Source: Owenia fusiformis (lineage: Eukaryota > Annelida > Polychaeta > Sabellida > Oweniidae). From it: 64,000 nucleotides of DNA. Every line of letters begins with the position of its first letter. Positions within the stretch are counted from its first letter, which is position 1. Location: positions 19,048,931 to 19,112,930 of the forward strand of contig CAIIXF020000003.1 in the NCBI GenBank assembly GCA_903813345.2, in the 5' to 3' direction. Both the position numbers and the translations under genes were made by a program. Under the pieces are notes generated by a model. That model saw only the letters and a program-made list of their open reading frames with translations. It was not told the DNA's origin and made no database searches. Shown here one piece after another: positions 1 through 15,000 of this stretch.

Positions 1-3000
1 TCATTTTTCTGAACATCTGTAGCCCTGTGTTCAAAGGATAGTACGAGTACAATCAGCATTTTGTAACTCACCAACTGTTTTAGGAAGTCCAGAATAATGG
101 AATTTAATACTGTATATACATGGACTAAGAGTTGACCATACGTTTATGAGTTTGTAGCCAAGCCAATGCTTCATTCAAGTCAGATGCCATAATGTTGAGT
201 TGTTTCTCATAATTTGTTATTTACTCCAAATTAAAGTTATTTGCCTTTACTATGAAAGAAACTAAAGGTCTACTCACCAGGCATTTATCTGAATGAGCCA
301 AGAGTTATTTGGGAAATGAGAAATGTATCTGGAATTTGAATTTGAACAAGAAACTCATTAATTCAAATATTATATTTACAGTAGTTGATTAGAAAACATT
401 AAATATAATTTATCAATATATGATGTCTTGGTAATACCCTTTAAGCAACTCTTACTTCCATCCTCGAAAATAAGAAGATACGATTAGTTCCCAGATCTTT
501 CTATATTTGAAGAATGTTTAATTATAAAACAAATGCCAATGACAGAGAAAACTCCCACTTTATCGGCAAGGTCCCTGGATAAAGTGACAGGAATAAATAT
601 TCAAGCCCTCTTTTATTCACCATTATTACCACCTTGCCGGGCTAGTTCTAGTTTTAGTGCTAGTTTAGAAGGCATTCATTTTACTATATCGACCTGAGAA
701 ATGTGTGACGTCATAGTGGTGGTCCATATGGACCGGTCTAGAATATATTCTGGACCGGCAATTTTCCCCGGGAAATTAGATATCGTTCAATGCGTAAGAT
801 TTTCTTGCTGTTTCAGTCCTGGTTGTTAACGGTGGTAATAATACTAATAACGTCATTTCTGCGAGCAATATAGTGAAATATTGGACCTTGGGCCAGGCCC
901 TCGGTCCAATATTTCACTATATTGCCCTTAGAAATGACGTTATTGTACTATTATTATAAGTACATTTATCTCTATGATTAAAATGATGCTAACAAGATTA
1001 CTTAACGACCTTGAGCTTTTTTCATCTAATGCCTTGGCCATGTGACTCTATGATGATACAAGCCCTCTCTAACAGCATTACATATTTGATACCCTCAAAT
1101 TTGTGAATCAATATGATGCCCTAAAGCAAATCACATATTCTGCCTGGGTCAGTCTTGCTTCGAAGCCTTGTAGATCCATGGGCTCATATATTTATAGTCC
1201 TTGAAAATGATCAGATTGCACCAAATATTGTCTTCAAAAAAAATTTCCCGGACTCCCCAAGATGCGTATTTCCTGCGCCACCTATATTTTCTGGAAAACG
1301 CACCCCCCCTTTCAAATATGATCCGATGCCCCTGATACCCCCCCCCCTTCCCTCTCCATTGAGATAGACAAAAAATAAAAGAGCAAGGTCTTGTTGCAAA
1401 ACAACATTATTAAGCTTCTGGTCCTATCTCAAATCGACTTTCACATTTTCACCTAAATCTATAGTATGTAAAATACATTTAGCCAACCATTGCAAAATAT
1501 TCTGCCAAAGAATCATGCTAACCTGTGTGGCCTGTGTTAACCTGAATGCCTTTATTTGCAACTGCCAAGTGTTTTTGAATTATTTTTCTGAAATAAAAAA
1601 TAAATATTGCCAAGTAATAAAAATATGTATATAAAATTCCACCTTATGGTGACTCATTTAAACATTTTAACCTACCTTTAGTTGTTAAATTCCATTTATT
1701 AATTACCAACTTTTTAACTGAATGCTCTCTCTTTGTCATTGGTATTAAGGCTCTTTAGTACATACTTCATTAACATTAAAAACAGGTGCGCAAAATCTGA
1801 TTACCATTGGTAGTTATGAAATAACATGCCATGACACAGTAGGCATACAAGTCAGTCCAAGTAGAGTTCGATTGAGTTTAAGATTACATCCTACGCAATA
1901 CGCACAAAGAATATCTATTAAAAAGCTAGATTGTCTAATATCAAAAGAAAACGGAAGTAAATTATAGAGTATTAAACTGTTATTTAAGATAAGACAAATC
2001 ACATCGGCAGGTATTATTATAGTATTTTATATCACAATCAATTTTCTATTCCTACTTGGAGCATTGGCATTTATTTCAAAGGAAAATAAAGAAAGCAGTT
2101 TAAAAACAAACTCAGTGATTACTGATTGAAGTCAAGTCATTGATCTTTGATTATATTTGTGTAATGGATTATGTTATGTATCATTTTTCTTGATCACACC
2201 TTTGCTATGTTTACGTTTAAGCTATATTTTATACGTATATAGCTGTTATTAAATATTCTTCAGGTGTTGTTAACCTTTAGTTGATTAATTAGACTCCATA
2301 AATAGTTTAATGCATCAACAATTTGAAAACAAAATAATCATAAACTACCAATAAACACTGCCCCGCAGTGAACTATAGAGCATTGGCATTGGTTGGTCTG
2401 GTTTTTCATTTTTTGTTTCATTATCCTAGAAAAAAAATTAAATAAAATTGATAGCATGAACTTCTGCCCTTAATTCATGTTTTATTTCATAAGATCTCAG
2501 ACTCTGTTACCCAGATGTCAGTTCAGTAAAACATTTGTGGCAGAACACCTCTCTAATCTGAACACCTCTCAATATATACATCTTCTTCATTATCATCTTC
2601 TAAACCATTTTCCATTTTTACCAGTTTGATAATTATACAATTTAACTTAAACCTGCACATCGCTCCAAAACGCAATCTTGGGTTGTTTCGGGGGTGAACT
2701 TTATCATTTTGAGCTTAATGAAAGATTATAGAATGATGAACAAATGGGGCAAATCTTGTGTAGAAATACTTACGATAAATGTGTCATTTCAAAGATTATT
2801 CATTGAATTGCTTCGATCGGCGCCGACGATATGATTTTGAAAAGGTTTCTAAATGAAGAACATGACGTCACTTCCGAATCATAGCATTCAAAATAAGTAG
2901 CGTTTAATTACTTCCACCTTTCATAATAACACCGTAGTCTAGCGGTACAATTCTCGCTTAGCATGCGGGAGGGCCGGGTTTGAATCCCGCATTCCCCTTT

Positions 3001-6000
3001 TTGTTTTTTTAACGAAATGATTGTTCTTTGATATAACGCAGAAAAAACAATTTTTATTTACATAAACTTTATATTAGAGCTTAAAAATGTAAAAACAATA
3101 TATGTCAACATATTGCGTTTTGGAGAGATGTGCAGGTTTAAATTATACAATTTAACTAATAATTTATACACTTTAACCAGAATTATTAGCTGTTTTAATA
3201 GCAAATATTCCGAGTTTCATGATTTTATGAGATATTTTCAAAAAAGTTATTAACAAAACCCAATTTTAGTACATAGCTTCATATATGTATCACTTGACTG
3301 AATTTTAAAGATTTTACCATGAAATTCAAAATCAAGATTATTTCTAATGACATCTCGTCAATTCAATGTTAATGACATACACCATTTTAAGGACATACTT
3401 TAAAATAATTTCATAAAAAATGTACAATTAATTTTTATTCACATTTTCTGTAAAAACAGACTTTCAAAAAGTAGACTTACCTTTTGATTTCTCTAGCACT
3501 CTTAGTGTCTCAAATACTGATTTAAATAAAGGATGATGTGTTTGTACTGTATTTAACATGAGTTCACCACGCATTTATGATTCATACATATATGAACAAA
3601 TGTTTTAAATTCATCAACATATTCTGACGATCATAGATTATTAATCGTGCGACATATGGTCTCAAACAACAAGCTCAGACAGAATCAATTGAGATTTTTC
3701 CCTTTACAATGTTTTTAGATAATTTTTGAAATTTGTTTTTGTTGACTATAAATATGTTTATCCATGGTTGAGATAACAGTGATCTAGATTCGTTACAACC
3801 TCAAGATGATACTTGAACCAGTTTTTTCCAAGTTTGGAGTCTATACCCACATTAATCAATTATTATACCAAAAATGAAATATCGCATGAACAGCTGATCA
3901 ATATTAAAATCCAATAATTACAACGCTTGTCTGCACTAGTAAACGCAAATGACTCGTCATAGCGCAAGTGCATGAGTACTCAACAGTTTATGCCAACTGA
4001 GTGCATGTGTATTGAAAAAAGACAACATTGATTAATAAATACAACAGGGAAAATGAAACATGGTAAAATCTTTCCACGTGCATTTTGTATTATTTTTCAA
4101 TTGATTCAGAGATCAAGATAATAGAAATTGTATTTAACAACTGTGTGGTTCGCATGTGGAAACTTGATACGTGAGTGGAGAAATAAGTTCAGGAATGAGA
4201 AATTGGTGGTTAGCGACTAAACATCCTCCTAAGCAGGTATCCAGAATCCGTACCTCCTTCTTCCCCAAGCTATAACCAATTTGGAAGCGCCCGATTAAAC
4301 TGAATCACGTGATCTAATTATGTGCAATGACTTATACATGATTTCTGTCGCAGTGTTGCGACAGCCAATCAGATTGCGAGTTCTTAATCGGGGAAATGCT
4401 AACTGCTTATCGCAAGGGGGTAAAAAGAAAGAATATATTCTGGATTTTGAAGCCCTGTGATCGGAGGATGGCGACTAAAGAACAGATATTCTCACTGGTT
4501 TTTTTTGGTTTTTTTTGGTTTTTTATCCTAAATTTATAATTTTAGGATAAAAAACAAAAAAAATAATAATAAAATAAAAATATTCTCACTGTGAGAATGT
4601 TGTTCGGATGGAAGGAACTGACCGCATTATTCAACATCTAGGAGGCTTGAAATGGTATATTTTGAGGTTTGTTCCCTCAGTATTGAATGGCCCACATCTT
4701 AATATCTCCCCGAAGCAAGATGGTATTATTTATTAATCCATGCAGTCCATGTATCATCTTGAATAGACCTCAACAACGACCTTCATCTGCCCACGTTGAA
4801 GCTGAATACTCAAACTGGTCAGTAACCACAAACATAATCAGTGCACCCTTTGAGTTATAGCATGTATTTTATGATCTGTATCCTTGTTAAAGAACTGGAA
4901 ATAGGTTAATAAAGCAGCCCTATCATTTAAGAGAGTAGCAGGTGGGAACTGATTCTGGTAACTAAATTAGGTGAAAAGATCTGGTTTGATTTTCAAAGAA
5001 CCTCTCATAAACAAGACACCCACACTGGTGACATCACCAACCACATTGGCAAACATCTTTAATATTGGTTCTTTTGTTTCAGCCTATATACACTTTGTTC
5101 AAACCTCATGTAAGGTCTGTGGAAATTACAGAAGAGAAGAGATCTAAAGTTCCATGATGATCTAAAGTACCCTGATGATAAACAAATTGCAATGTATAAA
5201 ATAGACCTAGGACAGTTGTTTCATTTTGAATATGAGAAAATATTTATCAGGTTTATTATTTCACTTCATAGTACCATGAAGTCATTCAAATGATAACTAA
5301 AAAATCAAACAAGTCAAAAATAGAAAATGTCGTTCTTATCTCAGCAAATTAAATTATCATTTTCGTTTATAGATTAGTTAATATCTAAAAATAAAAACAT
5401 TAGACCTTTTTACAACATGGTATCCAAATGGCATTTAAATCTCATTTGAACTACCATTTTGTGACAATAAACCAAAGCATTATTTTGAACATTTAAACCA
5501 ATCGACCTACAGGAATTTAGGTGCTCATGTACTTTATGATTTATCACACGAAGAATGCCAACATTGATGATGTGAAGCTCTATTATTAGTAAACAGAATA
5601 TACACATGCTCAAATCGCATAAGTTATCAGTTCCTTTGCTCAGAGTTTTTCCTTCCTACATTTTCACCAACCTATCAACCAGTCATCTTGATTTACATGT
5701 CACATGACTGGAAGAGTATACTGATTATACAGTATGTCAGTCAGTATCGATTCAGCTTATTCATTCAGGTTGAAATAACTGTTGTGAATTCTTGAACGTC
5801 TAGTCATCAGTCCTGAACATAATTCTCTAGTCACCAGTCCTGAACATAATCTTGAGTCATCAGTCCTGAACACAATTCTTCAGCTATACCTCGTACATGT
5901 GTATATTTAACCATGTAATCTTTGAAGTTAACTTTTACATCTTTAGGGGGCTTAGGGACCAAATCAAAATTTCAATAATATCCAAAATAACAACTTAATT

Positions 6001-9000
6001 CCATTTCAGATTAACCCTTTAAATTTGAAATTGATTATTTATTGATATGATCAAATGAGAAGCATCTTCCCTTTTAAAAATCAATACTTGCTAACAAACC
6101 AATAGATGTGTTACGTAATTACTTTTGTGGATGTAAATCTTTGTAGTATTTGGACATTTTCTCTTGACCTTGAATTGAATAATTCTCCAACTCTGTCAGG
6201 GCCAAATAGATAACAAAATCAAATTAATACAATGAATACATACAACATAATCTATATGGCATTATCAAGATGCAGGATGGGATCAAGGTTTAGCTTTCCT
6301 AATCAATGTCAATAGTTATAGATACAACTTAACTTAAGGGCATGCATAATCAAAGAAAACTTCTTCCCAGAATGCCACAGTGAACAATTTGATTTTATTT
6401 AATAAACATAACACCCTCCCTCTCTTAGCCATATAGCCGCATCAGTCTACAGCCCCCCCCCCCCCCTTCTCCCACTCCGAAAATTATATTAATAATATAA
6501 CAACAAAACTTTTTCATTTTGCATCATGGGAACATCATAAGTCCTCCCTTGGCTATAATTATAAAGAATGATTAATATTTGATGGGTGCCTGGAACTTGG
6601 GAAGATTAGTTCCTTCTCCTTCCCCCTTTATTTAGAACAAGCAATGCCTGGTTTATCTTTATTTGGTTCAAATTAACTAAAATTGATTGATGACTAAGAC
6701 AGCTGAGCAGTTCATGATGAACTTCACAGTTGCTATTGTTTCAATGTCAAAGAAACTCTCGCCAAATATTTTCAAATCTGACATCAATTCTAAACTGATC
6801 AAGCATGCAGTAGCCCTGTAGATTAAACTCCACAGGAAATTTCAACGGATGTGTAATTTTACCAACTCGTGAATTTCTGAAATTTTGAACTTATCAACTC
6901 ATTTGTTACTTGGAGAATCATGAAATATAGCTATGTTAATAATTTTTACATGATTTTCTCTATGAATATGTAAACAGGGCATTAACATGCAAAATGTCAC
7001 CACCTGCCATTTGTTTCAGATGCCGAACACTGACCGTCAAACACCAACTACTGAACACCGTCCGCAAAAAAGTTGGATACTTGTGGTGGTGATATAAAAA
7101 AATGTTAGCAACCCATTGAGAAAGACTAACAAAACCATAAACTGACAACATCTGCAAGATAATTCCTACGTTACTATCTATACTCACCTTTGACATATTC
7201 TAAATGTGAATTTACGACTGTTCTGCATCCCATTGTTTCTGCATATAATAAGCTACTGGCGCCAATCATCTTTGATATGTTTCTCCCGCATGTTATAAAT
7301 CAACTGGTATCACATCTGAAATTGCAACACATTTGTATCAACATTTGCAGAATAACATTTATCTATTATAGAGGCCCCTTTCATATCAGGGGGATTTCAC
7401 ATTTAACAATGGGAGGTGTGAATCGTGTTAATGGTTATCCAAATACGAAGTATGTGTCCGATTCCAACTCTTTAAGTGTATTAATTTGTTGTTAGTTCAT
7501 GATAAACTAAATATATTGCTAGATTAAATAAATCACCAGCATGATATTTGAAACAATATTGCATGACTGTATGAATACTCTTTAGTACAGCTGTACTTTC
7601 AATATTAGGATAAAGATAGGGACCAGGCCTAAAATAACATGCTTTTCTTATTTTTCTTCTCAACATGTCAATGCATTATACAAATAACTAGCACAATTGT
7701 TACAATACAGTAAAACCTGTCTTAGTGAACACTTCTAGTAGACACGCTCTAGTAGACATCCTTTCCCTGCACATAATCCACTGTCTACTGTATAAATTAC
7801 TCTCTCTGTAATGAACACCCGACAGTGAACACATTTTTATGGATCCATATGTGTTCACTGTTTACAGGTTTTACTATATATACAAACAACACTAAATGAA
7901 ATATATTGACTCATAATTCAGTCTCAAATCTGACTTGGATAGCATGGGTGTCAGAAAGGGGGTTGAGTTGGGTGCGAAAGCATCCCTTTTGAAACTGATG
8001 ATGTCAGAGACATAAAAATACTAAAATGCTGTTTTAAATCAGAAAGGAACTATTTATAGTCTTTAAAACTGCCCAGATTGTACCAAATAATGTCTTCGAA
8101 AAAATTACCACCCACTCCTAATTGCAGTGCCACCTATAATTTCTGGAAAAATGCACACTTTTTTTTAAATATGACACCCCTGGTAAGTAATTTATTGTGT
8201 GTTTCCTAGTGCAAAAGCACTTGTATGTCAAATAGAATGTCAAATCACATCATATCTAGGATAATATCATAGTAACATGCTGGTATGTCTAACACAGGTG
8301 CTACTAATTTTCCTACCAGTTTACATAATGTGTGTAATAATACCAGTAGTAATATGTCAATGTACTGTTTACGTCATGCAATTCTATTTTTAAAAATTAA
8401 TCATTTTTTTCTCATATTAGATATGTGCTATTATATTCCTCATTTTATGATAAATAGATATCAAATATCAAAACAAAATATGAAAATGGCAATGCTAGTA
8501 CATTGTACATAAAATGAAATCATCAATAAATATGTCAATGGCTTACCTCAGGAGAAAGATCATTTCAACATAATATTAACAAAATATTTTGATTTTGAAC
8601 TACATAGGCTACCATACCATGTAAACAATACTAAACATCCACATAGAATTTTGAAAGGAACCTACTTTAACTATTGGTAACTGTACAACGTAATCATTAA
8701 AATACTCACATAGATCTACCCTAGCTAATATTTTTTTATCATTTGTTCACTTCCCTAAAAATTCTTGCCGTTAGGTCTCGTCAAAAAATAGAATTATTAG
8801 GAAGTGTCATTGGCCGAAACAGAAATCAATATCACTTAACAACAAGTTTGTAACGATCAGTTATAGGGTTTAAAGAAAATAACAATATATTATATTTACT
8901 TTCTTGTATTTTACAGTTCATTCAAACCAGAACATTGTTAAAATTATGAAAAGAATTAATTGAGCTTTTTAACCAAGGTAAATTTTTCAAACACATTTCA

Positions 9001-12000
9001 TTTTTTTCTGATAAACCAAACAAACAAACATTGTTTCGAAGTATATAACTTACGATTTTCCATTTCAAAAGTCAATGTCCTGAAAGTTTCAATATCCTGT
9101 ACCAATCCAAGAATTCAAAAGTATGTACTCTTATAATACTTGGAGAGCCTATAGCTTCGTGTATTAACCCAGTTTCTTCCAGTCTCTATCAGATTAGAAC
9201 ACTTCCAGTATCTTCTTCATTTCCTGCCTTGGAAATAAAAATCCACCTCTCGTGAGTAATCATTTTTGTTGAATGAGCCGGCCCACACTCAGCAGTGTCG
9301 CATGTACTAATATGAATATACTTCCAGTCATTTCAATTTAACACAGGACGGGTTGACATGTACCCCTTTTCAACATAGTTACTTGAACTTTTGTAAACAT
9401 GCCGTGGGTTGGTTTCAAGTTTACTTTAGATATAAACAAATCATGTATACAACAAATATGATTAAGTTGTTCAAGTATGGAATGTCAAATGTCAAATTAA
9501 ATAAATTAATGGACAGACATAACACACTATTGTAATCAGAATCCGAGTCTAAGATATAACATTATACATTGTTACACATTATTACATACATACATGTACA
9601 TTATTGCATTGTAGTTTGGAAATAAAACACATACACCTTCCAGTATATTGTTTCAAGACAGGTACACACCTCGGAAATGCAATATTTTCCAAAATCAATG
9701 GGGTCAAAATAAAGTATTCTTTGTCTGACAATGAAGAACCTTTGCATAAAGAAGGTGTTTTCAATATAACAAGTTTGAAGGCAAGGCATTAACATCAAAA
9801 TATCACCACCTGCCATTTGGTACAGATGCCCACCACCACCACCAAATGCCAACTTCTGAACACTGTTCCCTCTCCTGCCACAAGTCTGGTTATATCCATG
9901 TAATGTACAAGCTGCAAACTGAGTACATTTCGAAATACCAGCCATAAATAGTAGATATTTAGTCTGGTCTCATATTTTCAGCAGGTCTAAATTAACATTT
10001 ATGCAAGTTATAACCAACTGCCAAGTTACTACAAATACATTAACAGGTGGATGCTTTATGAGGTGAAAACTGTTATACACAAAATTACAAACATGAAAAA
10101 CATTTCAGCAACATTTGTTGTTGTGAAAAAACTGCACAAATATTGACAAGCATTTCATCAAAAATAATCTCGCTTTAGTTCACATGTACCAGCATCTGCC
10201 AAGAGGTGTTTTAACCTTGATTTGGGTTTCAGCCGTACATCATGTGTTACCTGATTTGAACCCAACAACACAAAGGTTATTCCAGCAATGTACTACCTTT
10301 CAATAGGCTTGAATTCATCTACAATACATGCATACAATACATTTACCCTAACAACGTGATTAGACACAATTCTTTGATCAATCTTATATCTAATCTGACT
10401 AAGTCAGACAATAATACATTTTCAGCCTTTAAGTCTGTTTTGGCATCTGTAAAAATTTCAAGTTGAATAGATGAGTAGTTTTCCTGGAGTTCTGATGACA
10501 AGCTACATGTGGTCCCTACCACCCAGACAGACAGACATACAGATCCAAGCAAGTACTCACGCCCCTCAGGCGTTGACAATATAGCACTTTGAAAAAGGGT
10601 GATAAAAATCATCTATAGTCAGAGAGCAGTGTGACTAACTAATAAGGAATCATAGAAACAGAATATGACCTGAGTTTGTTAAGAAAATAGCCAATGACTT
10701 AATATTATCATTCCTCAACTGTGCTGTGTTACATTAGGCATGTAATATGTTCACAGCCAAATTGTGATTAATGAGAGCACGACACAAGATAATGTTCTGA
10801 ATATCAGAATGACCCAACAATGTCTTGCTTCGAATATCTATGATAATTTTCAAGTCCTTCGCTTTTCAAGAAATGTAGTTTCATTTTGCTTCTTAAAAGA
10901 GAGCTTCGTCTACGCTTTTTAGATCAAAGATAATCTGTTGATCTAGCCATATCAAATAAAACGATGGATTATTTTTAACCTCTTCAATATTAATCCTGAG
11001 CCTTGATGTTAGTAATAATATCACATCTTTCTTAGAGTTTGTAGACTTGAATGTAAATGTAAATTGTACTGAATACCCAGAATAGAGGATATTCATGTCA
11101 AAAATAAAATCCATGTAGAACGCAGGAGTAAAATAATTGAAAAAAATCGACTGACTAAATTCTGTCTTTGTTTATTCATTAATTACAAAGTCTTATATCA
11201 CATTTTATATGGTAAAGGGTTTAAAATTAAAAATGCTTTTAGTCTATCTGGAAAACCATTTTGGAGCCTTTAATATGAAGTTTAACACATGAGATAATCA
11301 GTCACCTGGTTTATTGCCAGGATTTTATACATAATCATCAACTATTCCTTACTCAGTACTAATTCATGTGCATAAATACCAAAATTCTGTATTTCATGAC
11401 GCAAATTATGTCAAAAGCCTTTTCAGGTCATCATTTCAAAGCCAAAATCGTGATTGAGGTATTTGGCAGAATCAAACCTAAAAAGATCATACAACGCCAT
11501 ATATACTGAACAGAATTTAAAAAGCTATTCTTATTATATATTTGAAGGTCAGGAATCATACTAAGTCCAATTCATATATATTTCAATACTTATCTAAGAA
11601 TGTACATGACCTTTTATGCTACTAATCCCATATAGTTGGAGCTATAGAATATTTTCCAATATCATTTTAGGTTTTTATGATTGCTTTGCAAGTATAAAGT
11701 AGTTATGAATCTCCATATAAAGCTATAGACTCAGCATATGACGTTCTTCTTTCTCATACATTGTCTAGACAAATCCCCAATAAATACTCCACCCCCTTAT
11801 TTGAGTCAGAACTATGATATCTCTTAAGCCCATCTGCCTTGGTCTTGAGCCCTTTTGCATTTGCCTTAATGCAGCTTATATCTTCAGATTAAAGTAGAGC
11901 TGGCATCGAATGTCGGAATGGTCGATTGTCGGTCAAATGCTCTCTGCGACACCCATGTCGACACAACGCCTCTTGATCGACAGTCGGAACCACAGATATT

Positions 12001-15000
12001 GGCCAGATTAATTTGTAGTAGGATCTCATAGGCTCAAAGAATAATTCACAAGATACGACACTAAATTGGAAAATTTCAAAAAAATATGACCACCTTTTAA
12101 AAATGTTTCTTATACAAAATGGTACCTGCTTCCCCATGACAGATTTTGCACTCATTTTATAGCTGAGATCTTCATCTTTCTATTTCTACTTGTTTGGTTC
12201 GAGTAAATAACCTATGGATGCAGTTATCTGACTTTTAATACGGCGAATATTTTTCACGAGATCCGGACTCTTGTGTGTCCAAATATCATTGTACTGATGA
12301 CGTCACATTTCTGGAACCACGGGAGCACCATTCAGATTTGGACAGACAAGAGTCCGGCGATAAAATATCACTGTTTTGGCCTCTTATCAACGCAGACTTG
12401 CTTGAATAACGGTCATTGGTGATAAAAAAGTTAAAGAATAACAAGATGCTTCGAATGAGGTATGATTTGTCTCATATTTTTCAGAAATGGCTCCATAATC
12501 GTCATTTTAAAATTTGAAATTTTCTGAGGTGTCTCATCTTGAGGAATATTTATTGAGCTAAGTACTGATCTTACTACAAAAAAATCTGGCCGGGATCTAT
12601 GGTCGGAACTCACAACATAATAAGCTATTTCCCTATGAATTAAAATCTTTGTTACTACCTGCTGTATGGTGTATTTTAGTGAAGTTTTACCGCCTACATT
12701 TTCAAATTTTCTTTTTTGTTTTAATCGACTTCCTGCTCTCTAATTAGGTCTCGGGGCCACTCGAGATTTACCCTCGAGATTTATTTTCAATGGCTGCCCG
12801 GAAATAACAACGGAAATCGTAGTTTTATGTCTATTTATTGCTTTTTCGTCAAAGTCTGATACTTGAACATGGTTTACCTGTAAGGTAAATATAAAACATA
12901 CAACTGAGGATGACTATTGTGCATCGTATTGCTAATTACAAGCCTAGAAAATCTAAAATTCAGACGGATTTTCTTCAAATTTTTTTTCATTTTTCGAATA
13001 TCATTGGACCCGACTATGTCGATATCGTCGTCGATCGAGAGCTCCGACATGTCGACATTAAAATCCAATTCGATGCCAGCTCTAGATTAAAGTTAGACTA
13101 CACAAAGAGAAGAATGTGGGAGAGAAGCCGATTCCAACGAGCATTTTGTTCAAAAAATTGGAACAGATAAATTCCATAGTGACAGATTTTTGAGATTTTG
13201 TTTTTCATTAAATCTTTATCAGTTTCATGCAGTGTTCTTGCCACAGTTATGCCTTTTAGAAATGTAACACCATGGTATCAATTGTTGAAACATATGGTCA
13301 TGTCTATAACTACGAAGGCCATTTTAGGGAATTTACAAGGAGTAATGCAAACATGAGTAAAAAGTACAGTAAAATCAGAAGTCAACTTTACAAGATAATG
13401 AGTTTGTGATAAATTAGTATGCTGATTTGATGAAACAGACAAATCACAAACTTTAACTGTGTAAAAGTTGCGAATATTTTTTCACTTATAGTTAGATCAC
13501 CCCCTGTATGGTTAGGTTAACCCAAAAAATAAAACAAAGAATCATATCATACCACATGTTCTAAGTTTTTGTTTAACATTCTTGTTGTTAAATTACATTC
13601 ATGCTGATAAAAAACATGTTTTAAGTTTCAAGTAGAGTTTGACATTTAATAAGCTAAGTGTTTAGGTACATTTAGGCAGTCTGGCTTTACAGACTGTAAA
13701 GTGGACAAAGGGATTGCTTCTTTCCCATTATCATTCATGGCCCATATACTGCCCCTCCCCCTCAAATCCCATGCAAAGATTCAAAGTAATAGCACTGGTA
13801 TTTGCAGCTACTGTTATACAAGCAAAGTTTTTTAATGACCTATTATAACTTGCCACAATTTTTCATGACAGTTTGAAATTAAGGAATAAATAATGATAGG
13901 CCATTCAATATGGTGAAATTCAGCACGAGTTGGACAGAATGTCGTACAAAGCACGAACCGAAGGTGAGTGCATTTGTACTGACATTCTGTCCAACGAGTG
14001 CTGAATTTCACCATATTGAATGGCCTATCATTATTTATTCCGATTCAAACATATAAAAAATGAAAACATTGTTCAGAGAATTGGGGATTGGAGCTACATG
14101 AGATACACCAAACTCGAGCTCGCTGTTATTTTCGCCATTCCCAGGTGTGACGTCACAATGCAAATACAATACGTAGATTCCCGGATGATTGGATAGAGCA
14201 CGGTCGTGCATCTATGGAGAATTAGAGAACGTTCTATATTGGCTATGCTGCATTCTGATTGGTTGAGAAATTCAATTAGAGCACGGTCATGTTTGAATAT
14301 AAAATATATAATGCCTCGGAGTGTTTAAAAGCTCTCTCAGGCATTTACTTATTTCAAAATAAGCCCATGGGTCTTTAATATGAGAGAACCCATTTTTAAT
14401 CATATGGGCAAAGTAGGATAACATTAACACCACACCTTTGCACTCAGAGAACCCTAGTTTAAATTAAGATCCAATGTTTGTTTAGCATCAGTCTGTAAAA
14501 GAACATTACAAAGGATGTTCTAAATTTTGTCCTGAACCACAAGGTTAAAATGAAAGCAATGGTTGTGTTTGTACAGCCGGAATGTCTATTTGCCCTTCCT
14601 GCAGTCCTTGTGTGATACAGGCATGCTTAGTATTTAGCACTCATTACAAGGGTGTTCTAATAAAACCAGGCTACAAACTGGTGAAGTGAATACAGGAAGG
14701 AAATAAACAGGAAATTACCTAAATTAGAATCTTTTTTCAGTAAATGAAATTAAATGAATAAAAAGCCCAGTTGGTAGTTCCACTGAGCATGTTCATGGGT
14801 TCAAAATAATGGTCTAGCATAAACACTTTAGGTTATTCAATGATTTTAAGTTTAAGTACAAAAATTATTATGAAGGTCTGTATTTTGGTAACTTACATCT
14901 TTCAAGGATACTTTATTTCTGTATATGAACATTGCAACAGATCATTGAATATCATTTTTATTCAAGGAGATTTGTCAAAGATGGCGTTTTAAAAAGGTTT

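Noticed and set aside
2928-2997. A functional tRNA-Ala gene
   Set aside because: The acceptor stem does not pair and the sequence sits at the core of a mobile element.
7190-7495. 101-codon ORF on the + strand
   Set aside because: It overlaps in antisense a better exon candidate and has no family features.
8540-8600. Possible exon ending CTCCTGAG before GTAAGC on the complement strand
   Set aside because: All three frames have stops between the nearest acceptor and the donor.
9601-9945. 114-codon complement-strand ORF
   Set aside because: A large part comes from a dispersed repeat end and a caccaccacc run.
10343-10612. 89-codon complement-strand ORF that might be an exon
   Set aside because: One end has a plausible donor but no joining phase with neighbours and no recognised family; left as unproven.
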